Of a stretch of DNA of 64,000 bases, positions 27,107-36,021 are shown piece by piece. A model generated the notes under the pieces. The model did not search any database. It was not told the origin of the DNA and saw nothing but the letters and a program-made list of their open reading frames with translations. The position numbers and the translations under genes were made by a program. Each line of letters begins with the position of its first letter. The stretch's first letter is position 1. The DNA comes from an uncultured Eubacterium sp. (GTDB lineage: Bacteria; Bacillota; Clostridia; Lachnospirales; Lachnospiraceae), in NCBI GenBank assembly GCA_900552795.1, contig USBB01000008.1:13992-77991 (forward strand), in the 5' to 3' direction.

Positions 27107-27524
27107 CGCCATGCCTCCTGACTTTATTTATCCACAATATGAATTTCTTAACAACCCTGTTTTTTATCATTATAATAAAACAAAGTATCCTTTTCAATGG
27201 AATCAAAACAAAAATAATAGCTTTTGAAATATATTTAACAAAAAATTTCCCAAAAGCATATCTGTATAGAACTGCTCCTCCAATCAGGGCACCAACCAAA
27301 AATGCTCTTAATACACCATCACTGTAATTATATGTAAAACCAAATACAAGAATACTTACATTTATCCAAAAAATAATGTCCTCGACAGACATTGTCCATA
27401 CATGCCTGTGTTTTTTCACTCTTCTGAATATTCTGATACAGTCATACTCAGCCCCAAGAATCATCCCAAGAACAACCGCCGCAAGAAACGTGTCCGTTTC
27501 CCATGTGATTAACTGACTTATCAC
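27066..27524 (-). CDS. yabQ: Spore cortex biosynthesis membrane protein YabQ
   Basis: YabQ is a small forespore-associated integral protein needed for cortex formation. Several hydrophobic segments are visible (FLAAVVLGMILGAEYDCIRI, DIIFWINVSILVFGFTY, LRAFLVGALIGGAVLYRYAF). The DIIFW and YDCIRIFRR features match the family. The GTG at 27524 is preferred as start (GGCGGAGTCAGACT upstream). It sits in the conserved yabP-yabQ-divIC order. Confidence 0.9.
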   Translation of the reverse strand: MISQLITWETDTFLAAVVLGMILGAEYDCIRIFRRVKKHRHVWTMSVEDIIFWINVSILVFGFTYNYSDGVLRAFLVGALIGGAVLYRYAFGKFFVKYISKAIIFVLIPLKRILCFIIMIKNRVVKKFILWINKVRRHGDEAGNKKRKSSKA

Positions 27525-27552
27525 AGTCTGACTCCGCCTTTCCTGCAAAGTT

Positions 27553-27840
27553 TTACTTAAATAATCTTGTCATGAGTGATTCTTTTTTATTTGCATAACT
27601 GTTTATCTCTGAATATTCAATGGCGGAAATTTTACCGTCCACCGCAAGTTCTCCCTTTTCAACCGATAATTTACTTACATGCAAATCATCCCCTTTAATA
27701 ACAACAGCACCATAATCTGATTCAAGTACTACTTTATTTAAATCAAAGGAAATAACATCATTAATTCCGGTCATGTCAAGCCTGTTTCTGTCTTCCATAT
27801 GAAGCTTATGCTGTCGTTTTTGTTTGATTTTTTCTTCCAT
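27553..27840 (-). CDS. yabP: Sporulation protein YabP
   Basis: A 95-residue YabP/YqfC-family protein required for spore cortex formation. Family features are the N-terminal NRLDMTGINDVISFD and a beta-rich body ending in LMTRLFK. The start at 27840 follows TATGGAGGGAGA. It lies between rqcP and yabQ, as in other spore formers, and supports retention of a sporulation programme. Confidence 0.9.
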   Translation of the reverse strand: MEEKIKQKRQHKLHMEDRNRLDMTGINDVISFDLNKVVLESDYGAVVIKGDDLHVSKLSVEKGELAVDGKISAIEYSEINSYANKKESLMTRLFK

Positions 27841-27893
27841 TCTCCCTCCATACATTTATCCGCTTATTTCACTATAAATGTATGACAAGGTAT

Positions 27894-28133
27894 TTAAATA
27901 TATTCAAACATTTCTGCCGCTTCTTCTTTTTTTACTGTTTCCTTAACATCGATAACTCTTACCTTTACGGTTCTGTTACCAAACTCTATCTCTATAACAT
28001 CACCGGTCTTAACATCAACAGACGCCTTTGCAACCTTTCCGTTAATGCTGACTCTGCCTGCATCACACGCATCGTTTGCAACTGTTCTTCTCTTAATAAG
28101 TCTTGATACTTTTAAATATTTATCTAATCTCAT
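27894..28133 (-). CDS. rqcP: S4-domain ribosome quality control protein RqcP
   Basis: A 79-residue S4 RNA-binding protein beginning MRLDKYLKVSRLIKRR, very close to the Bacillus family. RqcP works with RqcH to add C-terminal alanine tails to nascent chains on obstructed 50S subunits. The start at 28133 follows AAATGGAGAATAAA; the upstream in-frame ATG is part of that ribosome binding segment. MutS2/RqcU of the same pathway is also encoded in the window (5434-7797). Confidence 0.92.
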   Translation of the reverse strand: MRLDKYLKVSRLIKRRTVANDACDAGRVSINGKVAKASVDVKTGDVIEIEFGNRTVKVRVIDVKETVKKEEAAEMFEYI

Positions 28134-28165
28134 TTTATTCTCCATTTCTGAGCAACTTTGTTGCG
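28134..28165 (-). promoter_or_regulatory. Hairpin/RBS leader module of rqcP
   Basis: GCAAC-TTT-GTTGC (28152-28164 on the plus strand) gives a tight 5-bp hairpin with an AAA loop. It is followed by TCAGAAATGGAG and the start codon. This is the clearest copy of the module. Confidence 0.55.
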
Positions 28166-28205
28166 AAGAGGCATTAACCTCTTTTATTAAGCAATTTCCT
28201 ATAGA

Positions 28206-28238
28206 ATAAAAAAGACCCCATTTTAAAAACAGGGTCTT
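28206..28238 (-). terminator. Intrinsic terminator after hup
   Basis: AAGACCC and GGGGTCTT enclose an A/T-rich loop and are followed by TTTTTATT on the minus strand. It lies 23 bases after the hup stop and may attenuate read-through into rqcP. Confidence 0.85.
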
Positions 28239-28260
28239 AAATCATTGCAAGATTATTAAA

Positions 28261-28536
28261 TTAAGCGTTTACGATATCCTTTAATGCCTTACCAGCCTTA
28301 AACTTTGGAGCCTTGCAAGCTGCTATTTCAATTGCCTTACCTGTCTGTGGGTTCTTACCTGTTCTTGCTGCTCTGCTTGCAACTTCAAATGTACCAAAAC
28401 CAACTAACTGGATTTTCTCACCCTTCTTTAACTCTTCACTTACTACATCAATAAAAGCCTTTAATGCTTTTTCGCTATCCTTTTTAGATAACTCTGTCTT
28501 TTCTGCAATTGCAGCGACTAATTCAGTCTTATTCAT
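28261..28536 (-). CDS. hup: HU-type nucleoid protein
   Basis: A 91-residue DNA-binding protein that bends and compacts DNA. The arm sequence VGFGTFEVASRAARTGKNPQTG is the HU signature, and MNKTELVAAIAEKTELSKKD is the usual opening. Its own consensus promoter and a strong terminator bracket the gene, consistent with high separate expression. Confidence 0.97.
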   Translation of the reverse strand: MNKTELVAAIAEKTELSKKDSEKALKAFIDVVSEELKKGEKIQLVGFGTFEVASRAARTGKNPQTGKAIEIAACKAPKFKAGKALKDIVNA

Positions 28537-28591
28537 GTGAATACTCTCCTCAATAAGTATATATTTGCCGGTTCTAATCCCAACAAAATAA

Positions 28592-28620
28592 TATATAAAC
28601 TTTTTTTAATATTTTGTCAA
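28592..28620 (-). promoter_or_regulatory. Consensus promoter of hup
   Basis: TTGACA and TATATA are exactly 17 bases apart on the minus strand, about 55 bases upstream of the hup start. Confidence 0.8.
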
Positions 28621-28641
28621 GTAAAAAAGCCCAAAAATGCC

Positions 28642-29145
28642 TTATTCTGCGCACTTTTGACGATATTCTTCCAATAATTCTTTTGAAATTTTCCCCTCAT
28701 TATACATTTCCTCATACCTCGGAAGTTTCTGCATTTTTTCTTTCTTTTTAACAGCCTCCCATCTTGTGATATTAAGCTCATTCATAATGTGCTCAACTTC
28801 CTCATCTTTAGTCCCGTCATCAAACACATTAGGATGTCTTCTGACCATTTTCTTTGCCAACCCGTCAACCACATCCTCAAGTGTAAAATCTCCTCTCTCC
28901 TGTGCTATTTCAGAGTACATAAAAACCTGAAGCAAAAGATCTCCCAATTCCTCCTCAAGATTAACAATATCACCATTTTCAACAGCACAGACAACCTCAG
29001 CCGCCTCGTCAGCAACGCACTTAACCATACTTTCATAGCTCTGCGCTCTATCCCAGGGACATCCGTCGGGAGCTCTTAACACATGAATTATTTGTCTTAA
29101 ATCTTCCCAACTGTATCTTCCTTTTATCATCTTTTCGTTTTTCAT
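28642..29145 (-). CDS. mazG: MazG-family nucleotide pyrophosphohydrolase
   Basis: A 167-residue protein with one MazG domain. The metal-binding acidic sets are in DEAAEVVCAVENGD and LEEELGDLLLQVF, and APDGCPWDRAQ is the classic N-terminal signature. MazG hydrolyses NTPs and dNTPs to monophosphates. The start at 29145 follows AGAAATGAGGATTAGT; longer frames would use upstream non-ATG codons in the repeat region. In Firmicutes it lies between spoVT and hup, as here. Confidence 0.92.
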   Translation of the reverse strand: MKNEKMIKGRYSWEDLRQIIHVLRAPDGCPWDRAQSYESMVKCVADEAAEVVCAVENGDIVNLEEELGDLLLQVFMYSEIAQERGDFTLEDVVDGLAKKMVRRHPNVFDDGTKDEEVEHIMNELNITRWEAVKKKEKMQKLPRYEEMYNEGKISKELLEEYRQKCAE

Positions 29146-29180
29146 ACTAATCCTCATTTCTGAACGACCTGTTGCGAAGA
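29146..29180 (-). promoter_or_regulatory. Leader module of mazG
   Basis: The leader reads CGCAACAGGTCGTTCAGAAA followed by TGAGGATTAGT before ATG. It shares TCAGAAATGRGG with the rqcP leader, but its hairpin arms are degenerate. Confidence 0.4.
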
Positions 29181-29196
29181 GGCGACGCAAATCGGA

Positions 29197-29310
29197 ATAT
29201 CAGAATGCCTTGCATGATGATATTCATTCACAAGAAGCAAAGCTGATTGCGAATATCCCCCTTTGCGCCTGCCATTAAGGCTATTTGCTTTCGCTCAGAA
29301 ACAAATAGCC
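29197..29310. repeat. Dispersed repeat block between mazG and spoVT
   Basis: 29197-29228 is copy 2 of the 32-bp repeat at 771-802. 29279-29310 is a perfect 9-bp inverted repeat (GGCTATTTG/CAAATAGCC). No reading frame is credible in this 180-base gap. Confidence 0.55.
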
Positions 29311-29326
29311 ATGCAAATCTGATGTC

Positions 29327-29875
29327 CTAAGTCCACATATGCTTTCCGAGATAATTTGCTGCCGTAGCTACAATATCCTGCTCACCACGTGCAAATTTTT
29401 TCTTGCTGTCAGAAGATAACATTATAACAGCGCCATACACATTACTTCCCGAAATGATAGGACATATCGCCTCAGACGTAAACTCTTCCTTTCCATCGGA
29501 TGTCACATTTATAAACCCGTTATCGCCTTTTGAAGCCACAAGCATTTCCCTTGCATTCATAACGTCATTTAACTCATCTGAATTTTTCTTATCAAGAAGT
29601 TCCTTTTTTAAGCGCCCTGCTGCTGTCACAATCCTGCTGCAGTCTGTTATACATACATTTTCACCGGTAACCTGTGCGATAGAATCAGCATATTGTTTTA
29701 CAATCTCTCCAACTTCATCCAAATCGGAATATTTTTTCAAGATAACCTCACCGTCATTTCCGGTAAATATTTCAACAGGGTCCGCCTCTTTTATCCCAAG
29801 CATCGTCCTTATCTCTTTTGGTATAACTATTCTGCCCAAATCATCAACACGTCTTACAATTCCTGTTGCTTTCAT
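29327..29875 (-). CDS. spoVT: Stage V sporulation regulator SpoVT
   Basis: The N-terminal AbrB-type DNA-binding domain (MKATGIVRRVDDLGRIVIPK) is followed by a GAF-like sensor domain. SpoVT modulates sigma-G-dependent genes in the forespore. The length of 182 is standard. The start at 29875 is set by AAAAGGAGTAGATTGT; the longer frame has no better site. It heads the conserved spoVT-mazG-hup-rqcP order. Confidence 0.94.
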   Translation of the reverse strand: MKATGIVRRVDDLGRIVIPKEIRTMLGIKEADPVEIFTGNDGEVILKKYSDLDEVGEIVKQYADSIAQVTGENVCITDCSRIVTAAGRLKKELLDKKNSDELNDVMNAREMLVASKGDNGFINVTSDGKEEFTSEAICPIISGSNVYGAVIMLSSDSKKKFARGEQDIVATAANYLGKHMWT

Positions 29876-30149
29876 ACAATCTACTCCTTTTCTCCACTCT
29901 AAAAATGCACCAAAAGTCCGGTATTTATGTGGGTTTTTAGCAACCGCACGTCCTAAATACCTTAATTTAGGAAGACTCGTCATTTTTGCTTAGTATTAGT
30001 ATCACTCTTTTTATGGAAATTATTAGTCTGTTTTCCACAATTTTTTTGATTGTTTAAAGAAAATAAGAGTAAATTTTAAAAAACTTGCTAAATGCCATGT
30101 ATAATTTTTAAATCATGGTGTTTTGCCCATGTTTAATTATAACAAAATA

Positions 30150-30983
30150 TTATTTTCTGCACACCCATAAATTACGAATTTGATATTTTATATCGGATAA
30201 ATTCCAAAGTTTTTCAGAACGAGACTTGCTGTTCGGATCGTTTACTCTGATTTTGCCATCAACATATTCAGTCATCACTATAAAATGTCCTGTTGTAGTA
30301 AAATTACCCGGTCCCATTATGCAAATAATCGGATTTCCAACATCTAAATTTCTTATAATTCTATTTTCATCAAGTGGAATTTCTATTACATCTAAGCCAA
30401 GCATCCTTCCCCCATCTGATATTAAACTCCATGAACTTCCGTTACCGTCGACACTATACCCATTTTTTTCGGAAAATTCAGCAACATACTCGGGTGTATA
30501 TTTGTCATCTTTCAGAAGATAAATACTGACCATAGAAAGGCAGGTCGGCCCACAACCCGTGAGTCCCATCAAACCGCCCGCATACTGATTATATCCCCAT
30601 CGCTCATCCCACTGTAAAAGCAACGGAACATTTTCGCTGTTTTTCTCCCCGCTTAAATCAATTTTTAAATCTTTATCTTTTTTTAACGGATAATTTAAAA
30701 CAAAATCTTTTGTTTCAGGATTTTTTTCTAATAATCCAACCAACTCATCCGGCCACTCATTTGTCTGTAAATTATGACTTTTCGCAAAGTCTTTTATCAT
30801 AGTATCAGCATCAGAGATGGTATTATAAGCAATGGTATTGTGAACATCTGTTACCGGTGCAGCAGTATTTTCTTTACTGTATTTTAATACTGCATAACTT
30901 ATCACCGCCACAATTAAAATTATAATTAAAATTACGATAAACAAACATCTTGATTCATTATTATTTTTCCTGCGTCTTTTCAT
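30150..30983 (-). CDS. Membrane-anchored C39-type cysteine peptidase-like protein
   Basis: A basic head and membrane helix (CLFIVILIIILIVAVISYAV) anchor an extracellular Peptidase_C39_2 domain. Candidate catalytic residues are Cys in TGCGPTCLSM, His in TTTGHFIVMTEY and Asp in RVNDPNSKS, preceded by QWDERWGYNQYAGG, the usual entry motif. Such domains cleave peptides or wall cross-links; the substrate is unknown. It lies 92 bases downstream of a VanS-like kinase and may be under its control. The start at 30983 lies immediately after a terminator-like hairpin that includes its ribosome binding site. Confidence 0.82.
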   Translation of the reverse strand: MKRRRKNNNESRCLFIVILIIILIVAVISYAVLKYSKENTAAPVTDVHNTIAYNTISDADTMIKDFAKSHNLQTNEWPDELVGLLEKNPETKDFVLNYPLKKDKDLKIDLSGEKNSENVPLLLQWDERWGYNQYAGGLMGLTGCGPTCLSMVSIYLLKDDKYTPEYVAEFSEKNGYSVDGNGSSWSLISDGGRMLGLDVIEIPLDENRIIRNLDVGNPIICIMGPGNFTTTGHFIVMTEYVDGKIRVNDPNSKSRSEKLWNLSDIKYQIRNLWVCRK

Positions 30984-31014
30984 AAAAAATACTCCTATCT
31001 TTGTTGATAGGAGC
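30984..31014 (-). terminator. Terminator-like hairpin that contains the RBS of the C39 gene
   Basis: CTCCTATC and GATAGGAG form an 8-bp stem with a 6-base loop, followed on the minus strand by TATTTTTT and then ATG. The GGAG of the ribosome binding site is inside the 3' arm. Folding would stop transcription or block initiation. Confidence 0.65.
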
Positions 31015-31075
31015 ATTTTATCGTACTAAAGAATATCATGTTTTACTTTCTTTTTAAGAGTTTCTTAATTTTTTC

Positions 31076-32137
31076 TTACAATGGCAAAATAATCTCAAAT
31101 TCCGTTATTCCATCATCACAAGAGGCAGTAATCGTACCATTGTGAAGTTCTATAATCTGTTTTGCTATGGCAAGACCCAATCCTGAACCGCCCGTAATCG
31201 TTCTTCTTGAATTATCAACACGATAAAACTTATCAAAAATACGCTCAAGCTTTTCTTTTGGGATATCATCACCTTTGTTTTTCACTCGTATAACCACCTG
31301 ATTTTCTCTTTTTGCGGCAGAACAAATTATATCCGTTCCATTATGACTATAATTAACTGCATTACGGAATAGATTGTCAAAAACACGGGCTATTTTATCG
31401 GCATCAGCAAATAAAATTATTTCCGGTTCGATTTTCTGCACAATATTCAGCTTTTTCTCTTCAAACATCGGAAAGAATTCATTCAAAATTTGCGCCAACA
31501 GAATCGTTAAATTAACCTTTGATTTTTGCGCTTCAACTGTTTGAAGATTCAAGCGGGTGATATCAAAAAATTCATTTATCAGCTGTTCTAATCGATATGC
31601 TTTATCAAGAGCAATTCCGGTATATTTCGCTCGTTGTTCTATCGGCAAATCCTGAGTTTCTTCTAACAGACTCAAATAACCTATTACTGACGTTAAAGGT
31701 GTTTTTAAATCGTGAGCCAAATATACTATTAAATCATTTTTTTGTTGCTCCGCAAGCACTCTCGCCCTTTCTTTTTCTTTAAGCTCAAACTTAAAATCCT
31801 TTAGTTTTTGACTAAAATCTCTCAGTTCATCAGGGCAATCCGTTCCAAAAATTTTAGGTTCTGCTTCTGATATTGAGTCACTTGCCAATTTGAGCAATTT
31901 ACTTAACCTGAAAACACAAATTACCGATATTATCACCAGTCCTGAGACATATATAAAAAAGGCAGTAAATGTCTGATCGTTGTTAATTATAATAAACAGC
32001 CTAGCCGGCAGTATACTATAAAGATAATCAACTACTGCACCGTTAAAAACATTATCCATTATGATTATAAATAAAACAAACGCAAACGTATATATAAGAA
32101 CCCATATTATATATCTTTTGATAGCACTATTTTTCAA
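31076..32137 (-). CDS. VanS-like sensor histidine kinase
   Basis: 353 residues with two membrane segments (IIWVLIYTFAFVLFIIIM and FTAFFIYVSGLVIISVICVF) and only a short outside loop. The dimerisation/phosphorylation box is VYLAHDLKTPLTSVIGYLSL, which is the form seen in VanS-type kinases, and the HATPase motifs are DNLFRNAVNYS and GSGLGLAIAKQI. It overlaps the regulator gene upstream. It may sense envelope stress; no vancomycin ligase gene is nearby, so a resistance role is not claimed. Confidence 0.86.
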   Translation of the reverse strand: MKNSAIKRYIIWVLIYTFAFVLFIIIMDNVFNGAVVDYLYSILPARLFIIINNDQTFTAFFIYVSGLVIISVICVFRLSKLLKLASDSISEAEPKIFGTDCPDELRDFSQKLKDFKFELKEKERARVLAEQQKNDLIVYLAHDLKTPLTSVIGYLSLLEETQDLPIEQRAKYTGIALDKAYRLEQLINEFFDITRLNLQTVEAQKSKVNLTILLAQILNEFFPMFEEKKLNIVQKIEPEIILFADADKIARVFDNLFRNAVNYSHNGTDIICSAAKRENQVVIRVKNKGDDIPKEKLERIFDKFYRVDNSRRTITGGSGLGLAIAKQIIELHNGTITASCDDGITEFEIILPL

Positions 32138-32813
32138 CTTTATAACCTACTCCCCACACCGTTTTTATGATTTTAGGATTACGCGGCGGTTCTTTTAGTT
32201 TCTCCCTGATTCTTCGTATATGAACCATCACAGTATTATTGCTGTCCAGATAATCCTCTTTCCAAACCGCTTCAAATATACTTTCAGTTGAGACAACATT
32301 TCCGGCATTCTCACAAAGCAGCCACAGTATGTCAAATTCGGTCGGCGTTAAATTTACGTTCTCATCAAAAAGCGATACTGTGTGTTCCTGTTTATTAATA
32401 ACAAGACCTTTGCTTTCAAATATTTGAGTATCTGTGTTCTTTGCACCATACTTTTTATAACGACGCAGCTGTGCTTTTATGCGCGCCAATAATTCTAATG
32501 GATTAAACGGCTTTGTAACATAATCATCAGCACCAATACTAAGTCCCGTTATTTTGTCAACATCTTCCACACGGGCTGTTAACATAATAATCGGATATGT
32601 GTAACTTTCACGGATTTTAACGCACAATTCAAACCCGTCCATCCCCGGCATCATAACATCAATAACAGCCAGGTCTATATTGCTGTTATTTTGTATTTCT
32701 TCATACGCCCCTATTGAATCATAGAACTTAAGGGTTTCATATCCCTCGTTTTTCAAAACAACATCAACTAAGTCGGCTATTTCTTTTTCATCATCAACAA
32801 TGATAATGCTCAT
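32127..32813 (-). CDS. VanR-like OmpR-family response regulator
   Basis: The receiver domain begins IIIVDDEKEIADLVDVV, with acceptor Asp in AVIDVMMPGMDGF and the conserved Lys in VTKPFNPLEL. The winged helix contains NNTVMVHIRRIREKL and WGVGYK. The ATG at 32813 has AAGGTGAAGA at correct spacing and is preferred over the GTG at 32822. It overlaps the kinase by 11 bases. Sequence style (YVTKPFNPLELLARIKAQLRR) is that of VanR-type regulators. Confidence 0.88.
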   Translation of the reverse strand: MSIIIVDDEKEIADLVDVVLKNEGYETLKFYDSIGAYEEIQNNSNIDLAVIDVMMPGMDGFELCVKIRESYTYPIIMLTARVEDVDKITGLSIGADDYVTKPFNPLELLARIKAQLRRYKKYGAKNTDTQIFESKGLVINKQEHTVSLFDENVNLTPTEFDILWLLCENAGNVVSTESIFEAVWKEDYLDSNNTVMVHIRRIREKLKEPPRNPKIIKTVWGVGYKVEK

Positions 32814-32851
32814 ATTCTTCACCTTAAAACAAACATTTTTCTATACCATTA

Positions 32852-34663
32852 TCAAAGCCTTGATTTTAATGCCTCGACAATTCTATTGTTATCAGCTTCG
32901 TCTCTCACTGCCAGCCTTATATAATTTTGTCCGTTAAAACCTGTCTTTGTTGACAAATCTTTAATTAATATATCTTGCTCAAGCAAATCCTCTGCAAGTT
33001 CGCGGCTCGTCCTGCCTGACGTAACCTCACACAGAACATAATTAGCCTGAGATGGTATTACCCTTAAACCTTCTATATCTGAAAGCTTATTTATATAGTC
33101 TTTTCTCACAGCTTTAAACTTCTGCATTGCCGCCGCATAATTCTTTGCGTATTTTTCATAAATCTGCAAATAATATTCAGCAAAAGAATTGATATTCCAT
33201 ATTGAAACATCTTTCTTGATTTTATTTATAAGCTCCAGATCATTTGAGGCAAGAATACCAAGTCTTAATCCCGGAACACCAAAGGATTTTGAAATACTCT
33301 TAACAACAATAAGAGCAGGATTATTGCTTATAATATCCTGTGTAAGAAGTGATGGATCATAATCTACATCCGCAAAATCAACAAAAGACTCATCAACAAC
33401 AAGACGTATATTTTTATTTTCAGCCCACTTTGAAAGCCTTAGCACATCTTCCTTATCTATGTAATTTCCTGAAGGATTATCAGGATTTATCAACGCCAGC
33501 ACCTGTATATCCTTATCGTCATAAAACTGCATTAAATCATCTGCCGTATATGAAAAATCTTTGTTATCAACAATATACGGAACAATATCTTCTTTATTTT
33601 TTCTGTTCGGATACTCCTGAAATGTAGGAAATGCTATTCCAAGCTTTCCTGTGAAATTTTCCATAAGAGATTTTATAAGCTCTGCCGCACCGTTTCCGAC
33701 CACTATCTGGTTCTTATGCAATCCGAAATTCTTTGCAGCTATAAGGCTGTTTACTTCCATTCCTGACGGATACTGGGTAAGCAGCGTCTCAAAATTACCT
33801 TTAAGCTCCTCAACAAGCTTTTTGTTCGGGAAAAACGGATTTACAAGGTAGCAGAAATCAAGCAGCTTAGGATATCTCCAGTATCCGCCAAAACGTTTCT
33901 GCATTTTTTCAAGCTTTTGAGCTTTTGATGCAAAAAGTGTTTCTGCAATATCCAAGTCCTGAACATCATCTATCTCATACCACTTTTCACCGTCAAGCCT
34001 GCACGCCTTTATCTCGGGATTATCCAAAAATGTAATAACCTTTAATACCTGCTCATAATATTCATTGTGTCCAAGTGCCTTACAATATGCCTCCAAAAAC
34101 GGCACATAATGTACGGTTGAAAATTCTTTGCTGAATTTGTATATATTAACTGTCTTGTAATACTCTTTAGTGTCTGCAAAATCAAATTCTTTCTTGCCGA
34201 AAAATGATGTTATATTATCATTCTCATCCAAAGTAATGCATGTACCATCCATCCAGCTCTCAAACTTACTTACAAGCACAAGTGATGGGTATGGATTATC
34301 TACAATCTTTCTTAAAACACTTTCCTCATACACAAGATCAGATTCCAAAAGCAGTGTATCATCCTCAAGAAGCCTGTCTTTTGCAAGATACAATGAATAT
34401 ATATTATTTGTCTTATAATATATATCATTCTCAATATATTCAATCGGTGTCTTTATGCCGAGAGTATTTATATACTCAATCAGCTTATCTCCTTCATATC
34501 CTACAACAAATATAATTTTCTTAAGAATTCCCAGATTATCAAGATTTCTTAATGACTTTTCTATCATGGTTTCTCCATTTACTTCAACCATGCACTTTGT
34601 TGCGTTGCTTGTTAATTCTTTTAATCTTCTGCCCATTCCGGCTGCCAATATTACTGCCTGCAT
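32852..34663 (-). CDS. Nucleotidyltransferase / PLP-dependent (CobD/HisC-like) fusion enzyme
   Basis: The first about 240 residues are a LicC-like NTP transferase: AVILAAGMGRRLKELT is the nucleotide signature, followed by NATKCMVEV, TNNIYSLYLAKD and DLVYEESVL. The last about 350 residues are a fold-type I PLP enzyme with NPDNPSGNY, DESFVDF and the PLP Lys in VKSISKSFGVPGLRLG. LicC-type enzymes make CDP-choline-like products; CobD-type enzymes decarboxylate O-phospho-amino acids. The fusion therefore suggests a CDP-aminoalcohol made from a phosphoamino acid, for surface polymers. This is inference. The start at 34663 follows GATATAGGTGTTTTT. Confidence 0.8.
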   Translation of the reverse strand: MQAVILAAGMGRRLKELTSNATKCMVEVNGETMIEKSLRNLDNLGILKKIIFVVGYEGDKLIEYINTLGIKTPIEYIENDIYYKTNNIYSLYLAKDRLLEDDTLLLESDLVYEESVLRKIVDNPYPSLVLVSKFESWMDGTCITLDENDNITSFFGKKEFDFADTKEYYKTVNIYKFSKEFSTVHYVPFLEAYCKALGHNEYYEQVLKVITFLDNPEIKACRLDGEKWYEIDDVQDLDIAETLFASKAQKLEKMQKRFGGYWRYPKLLDFCYLVNPFFPNKKLVEELKGNFETLLTQYPSGMEVNSLIAAKNFGLHKNQIVVGNGAAELIKSLMENFTGKLGIAFPTFQEYPNRKNKEDIVPYIVDNKDFSYTADDLMQFYDDKDIQVLALINPDNPSGNYIDKEDVLRLSKWAENKNIRLVVDESFVDFADVDYDPSLLTQDIISNNPALIVVKSISKSFGVPGLRLGILASNDLELINKIKKDVSIWNINSFAEYYLQIYEKYAKNYAAAMQKFKAVRKDYINKLSDIEGLRVIPSQANYVLCEVTSGRTSRELAEDLLEQDILIKDLSTKTGFNGQNYIRLAVRDEADNNRIVEALKSRL

Positions 34664-34710
34664 AAAAACACCTATATCCTTACAAAAGGACCCTCCCATT
34701 AAATTCAAAC

Positions 34711-35904
34711 TTACATTGTCAAAAGTTCGTCACACATCTGTTCAATCTCGTTAACATTCTGTTCTTTCATTACCGAACGGATTGTAACACATTTTTCTGC
34801 AATGCTTATATTTTTCATAGCTTCAAGCATTGTCCTTATCTGCTTTCCTGCTGTCGGTGCCCATGAACCGTTCTCTATTACTGCAACTTTTCTCGACTGA
34901 TATGCCTTACTTTGAAGATGACTTAAAAAATCATGCATTACTGGTGCGATACCTGCATCGTATGTCGGGGCTGCCAAAATAAGCTTATCGTATCTGAATG
35001 CTTCAGCAACAACCTGCGACATATCATCTCTTGCCAAATCTCTCACAACCACAGTCTTATTCTTAGAACTTATAAATTCTGCAGCCTTTTTTGCCGCATC
35101 TGCAGTATTACCATGAAAAGAAGCGTAAGCCACCAGTACCCCGTCTTCTTTCGCACGGTAACTGCTCCATGTGTCATATAAATCAATATAATATTTGATA
35201 TTTTCCTTTAAAACAGGTCCATGCAAAGGACAAATATACTTTATATCAAGTCCTGCTGCCTTTTTAAGAAGCGTCTGAACCGGCGTACCGTATTTTCCTA
35301 CAATATTAAAGTAATATCTTTCTGCCTCATCAAACCATTCCTGCTCCTTCACAGAATCACCGTTAAAAATGTCATCTGCACATTTCAAATTAAGCGCACC
35401 AAATTTACCAAAACCATCTGCTGAGAATAAAACCTGCTCTTTGTTCTCATAACTTACCATTACCTCCGGCCAGTGAACCATAGGTGCCATAATAAATGTA
35501 AGCATATGATTTCCGAGTTCTAAAGTATCACCCTCCTTAACAGTAATCGTTTTTCCCTCAAGAGAAAAATTAAAAAACTGTGAAAGCATAGTAAATGTCT
35601 TAGCATTTCCTACTAATAAAGTTTCAGGATATTTTTTCACAAATTCTGCAATGCTTCCTGCATGGTCAGGTTCAACATGCTGTATCACAAGATAATCCGG
35701 GGTTCTTGTACCCAACACTTCATCCAGATTTTTCTCCCACTCGCATACGCAGCGTTTATCTACAGTATCCATAACCGCAATCTTTTCATCAAGAATTACA
35801 TAAGAATTATATGATACGCCTTCCGGCACTGCATACTGACCTTCAAACAAATCAAGAGCTTTGTCATCAACACCAACATACTTAATTGAATCAGTTATTA
35901 TCAT
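34711..35904 (-). CDS. Flavodiiron protein (FprA/A-type)
   Basis: Reduces O2 or NO in anaerobes. An N-terminal metallo-beta-lactamase domain has the diiron ligands in HVEPDHAGS (H-x-E-x-D-H), further ligands in HWPEVM and the CPLHGP histidine. The C-terminal flavodoxin domain begins VLVAYASFHGNTADAA and has APTYDAG. 398 residues is the class A size with no rubredoxin fusion. GGAGGATTTAAAGAAA sets the start at 35904. Confidence 0.93.
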   Translation of the reverse strand: MIITDSIKYVGVDDKALDLFEGQYAVPEGVSYNSYVILDEKIAVMDTVDKRCVCEWEKNLDEVLGTRTPDYLVIQHVEPDHAGSIAEFVKKYPETLLVGNAKTFTMLSQFFNFSLEGKTITVKEGDTLELGNHMLTFIMAPMVHWPEVMVSYENKEQVLFSADGFGKFGALNLKCADDIFNGDSVKEQEWFDEAERYYFNIVGKYGTPVQTLLKKAAGLDIKYICPLHGPVLKENIKYYIDLYDTWSSYRAKEDGVLVAYASFHGNTADAAKKAAEFISSKNKTVVVRDLARDDMSQVVAEAFRYDKLILAAPTYDAGIAPVMHDFLSHLQSKAYQSRKVAVIENGSWAPTAGKQIRTMLEAMKNISIAEKCVTIRSVMKEQNVNEIEQMCDELLTM

Positions 35905-36021
35905 TTTCTTTAAATCCTCCAAGTTCTATATCTCGGTTTTATATTTTAGTCCTATATTTTATTTTATCTTAGCAGAATTAATTTTACCACTAATTAATTT
36001 TAAAATCCAGTATTTTTTGTT

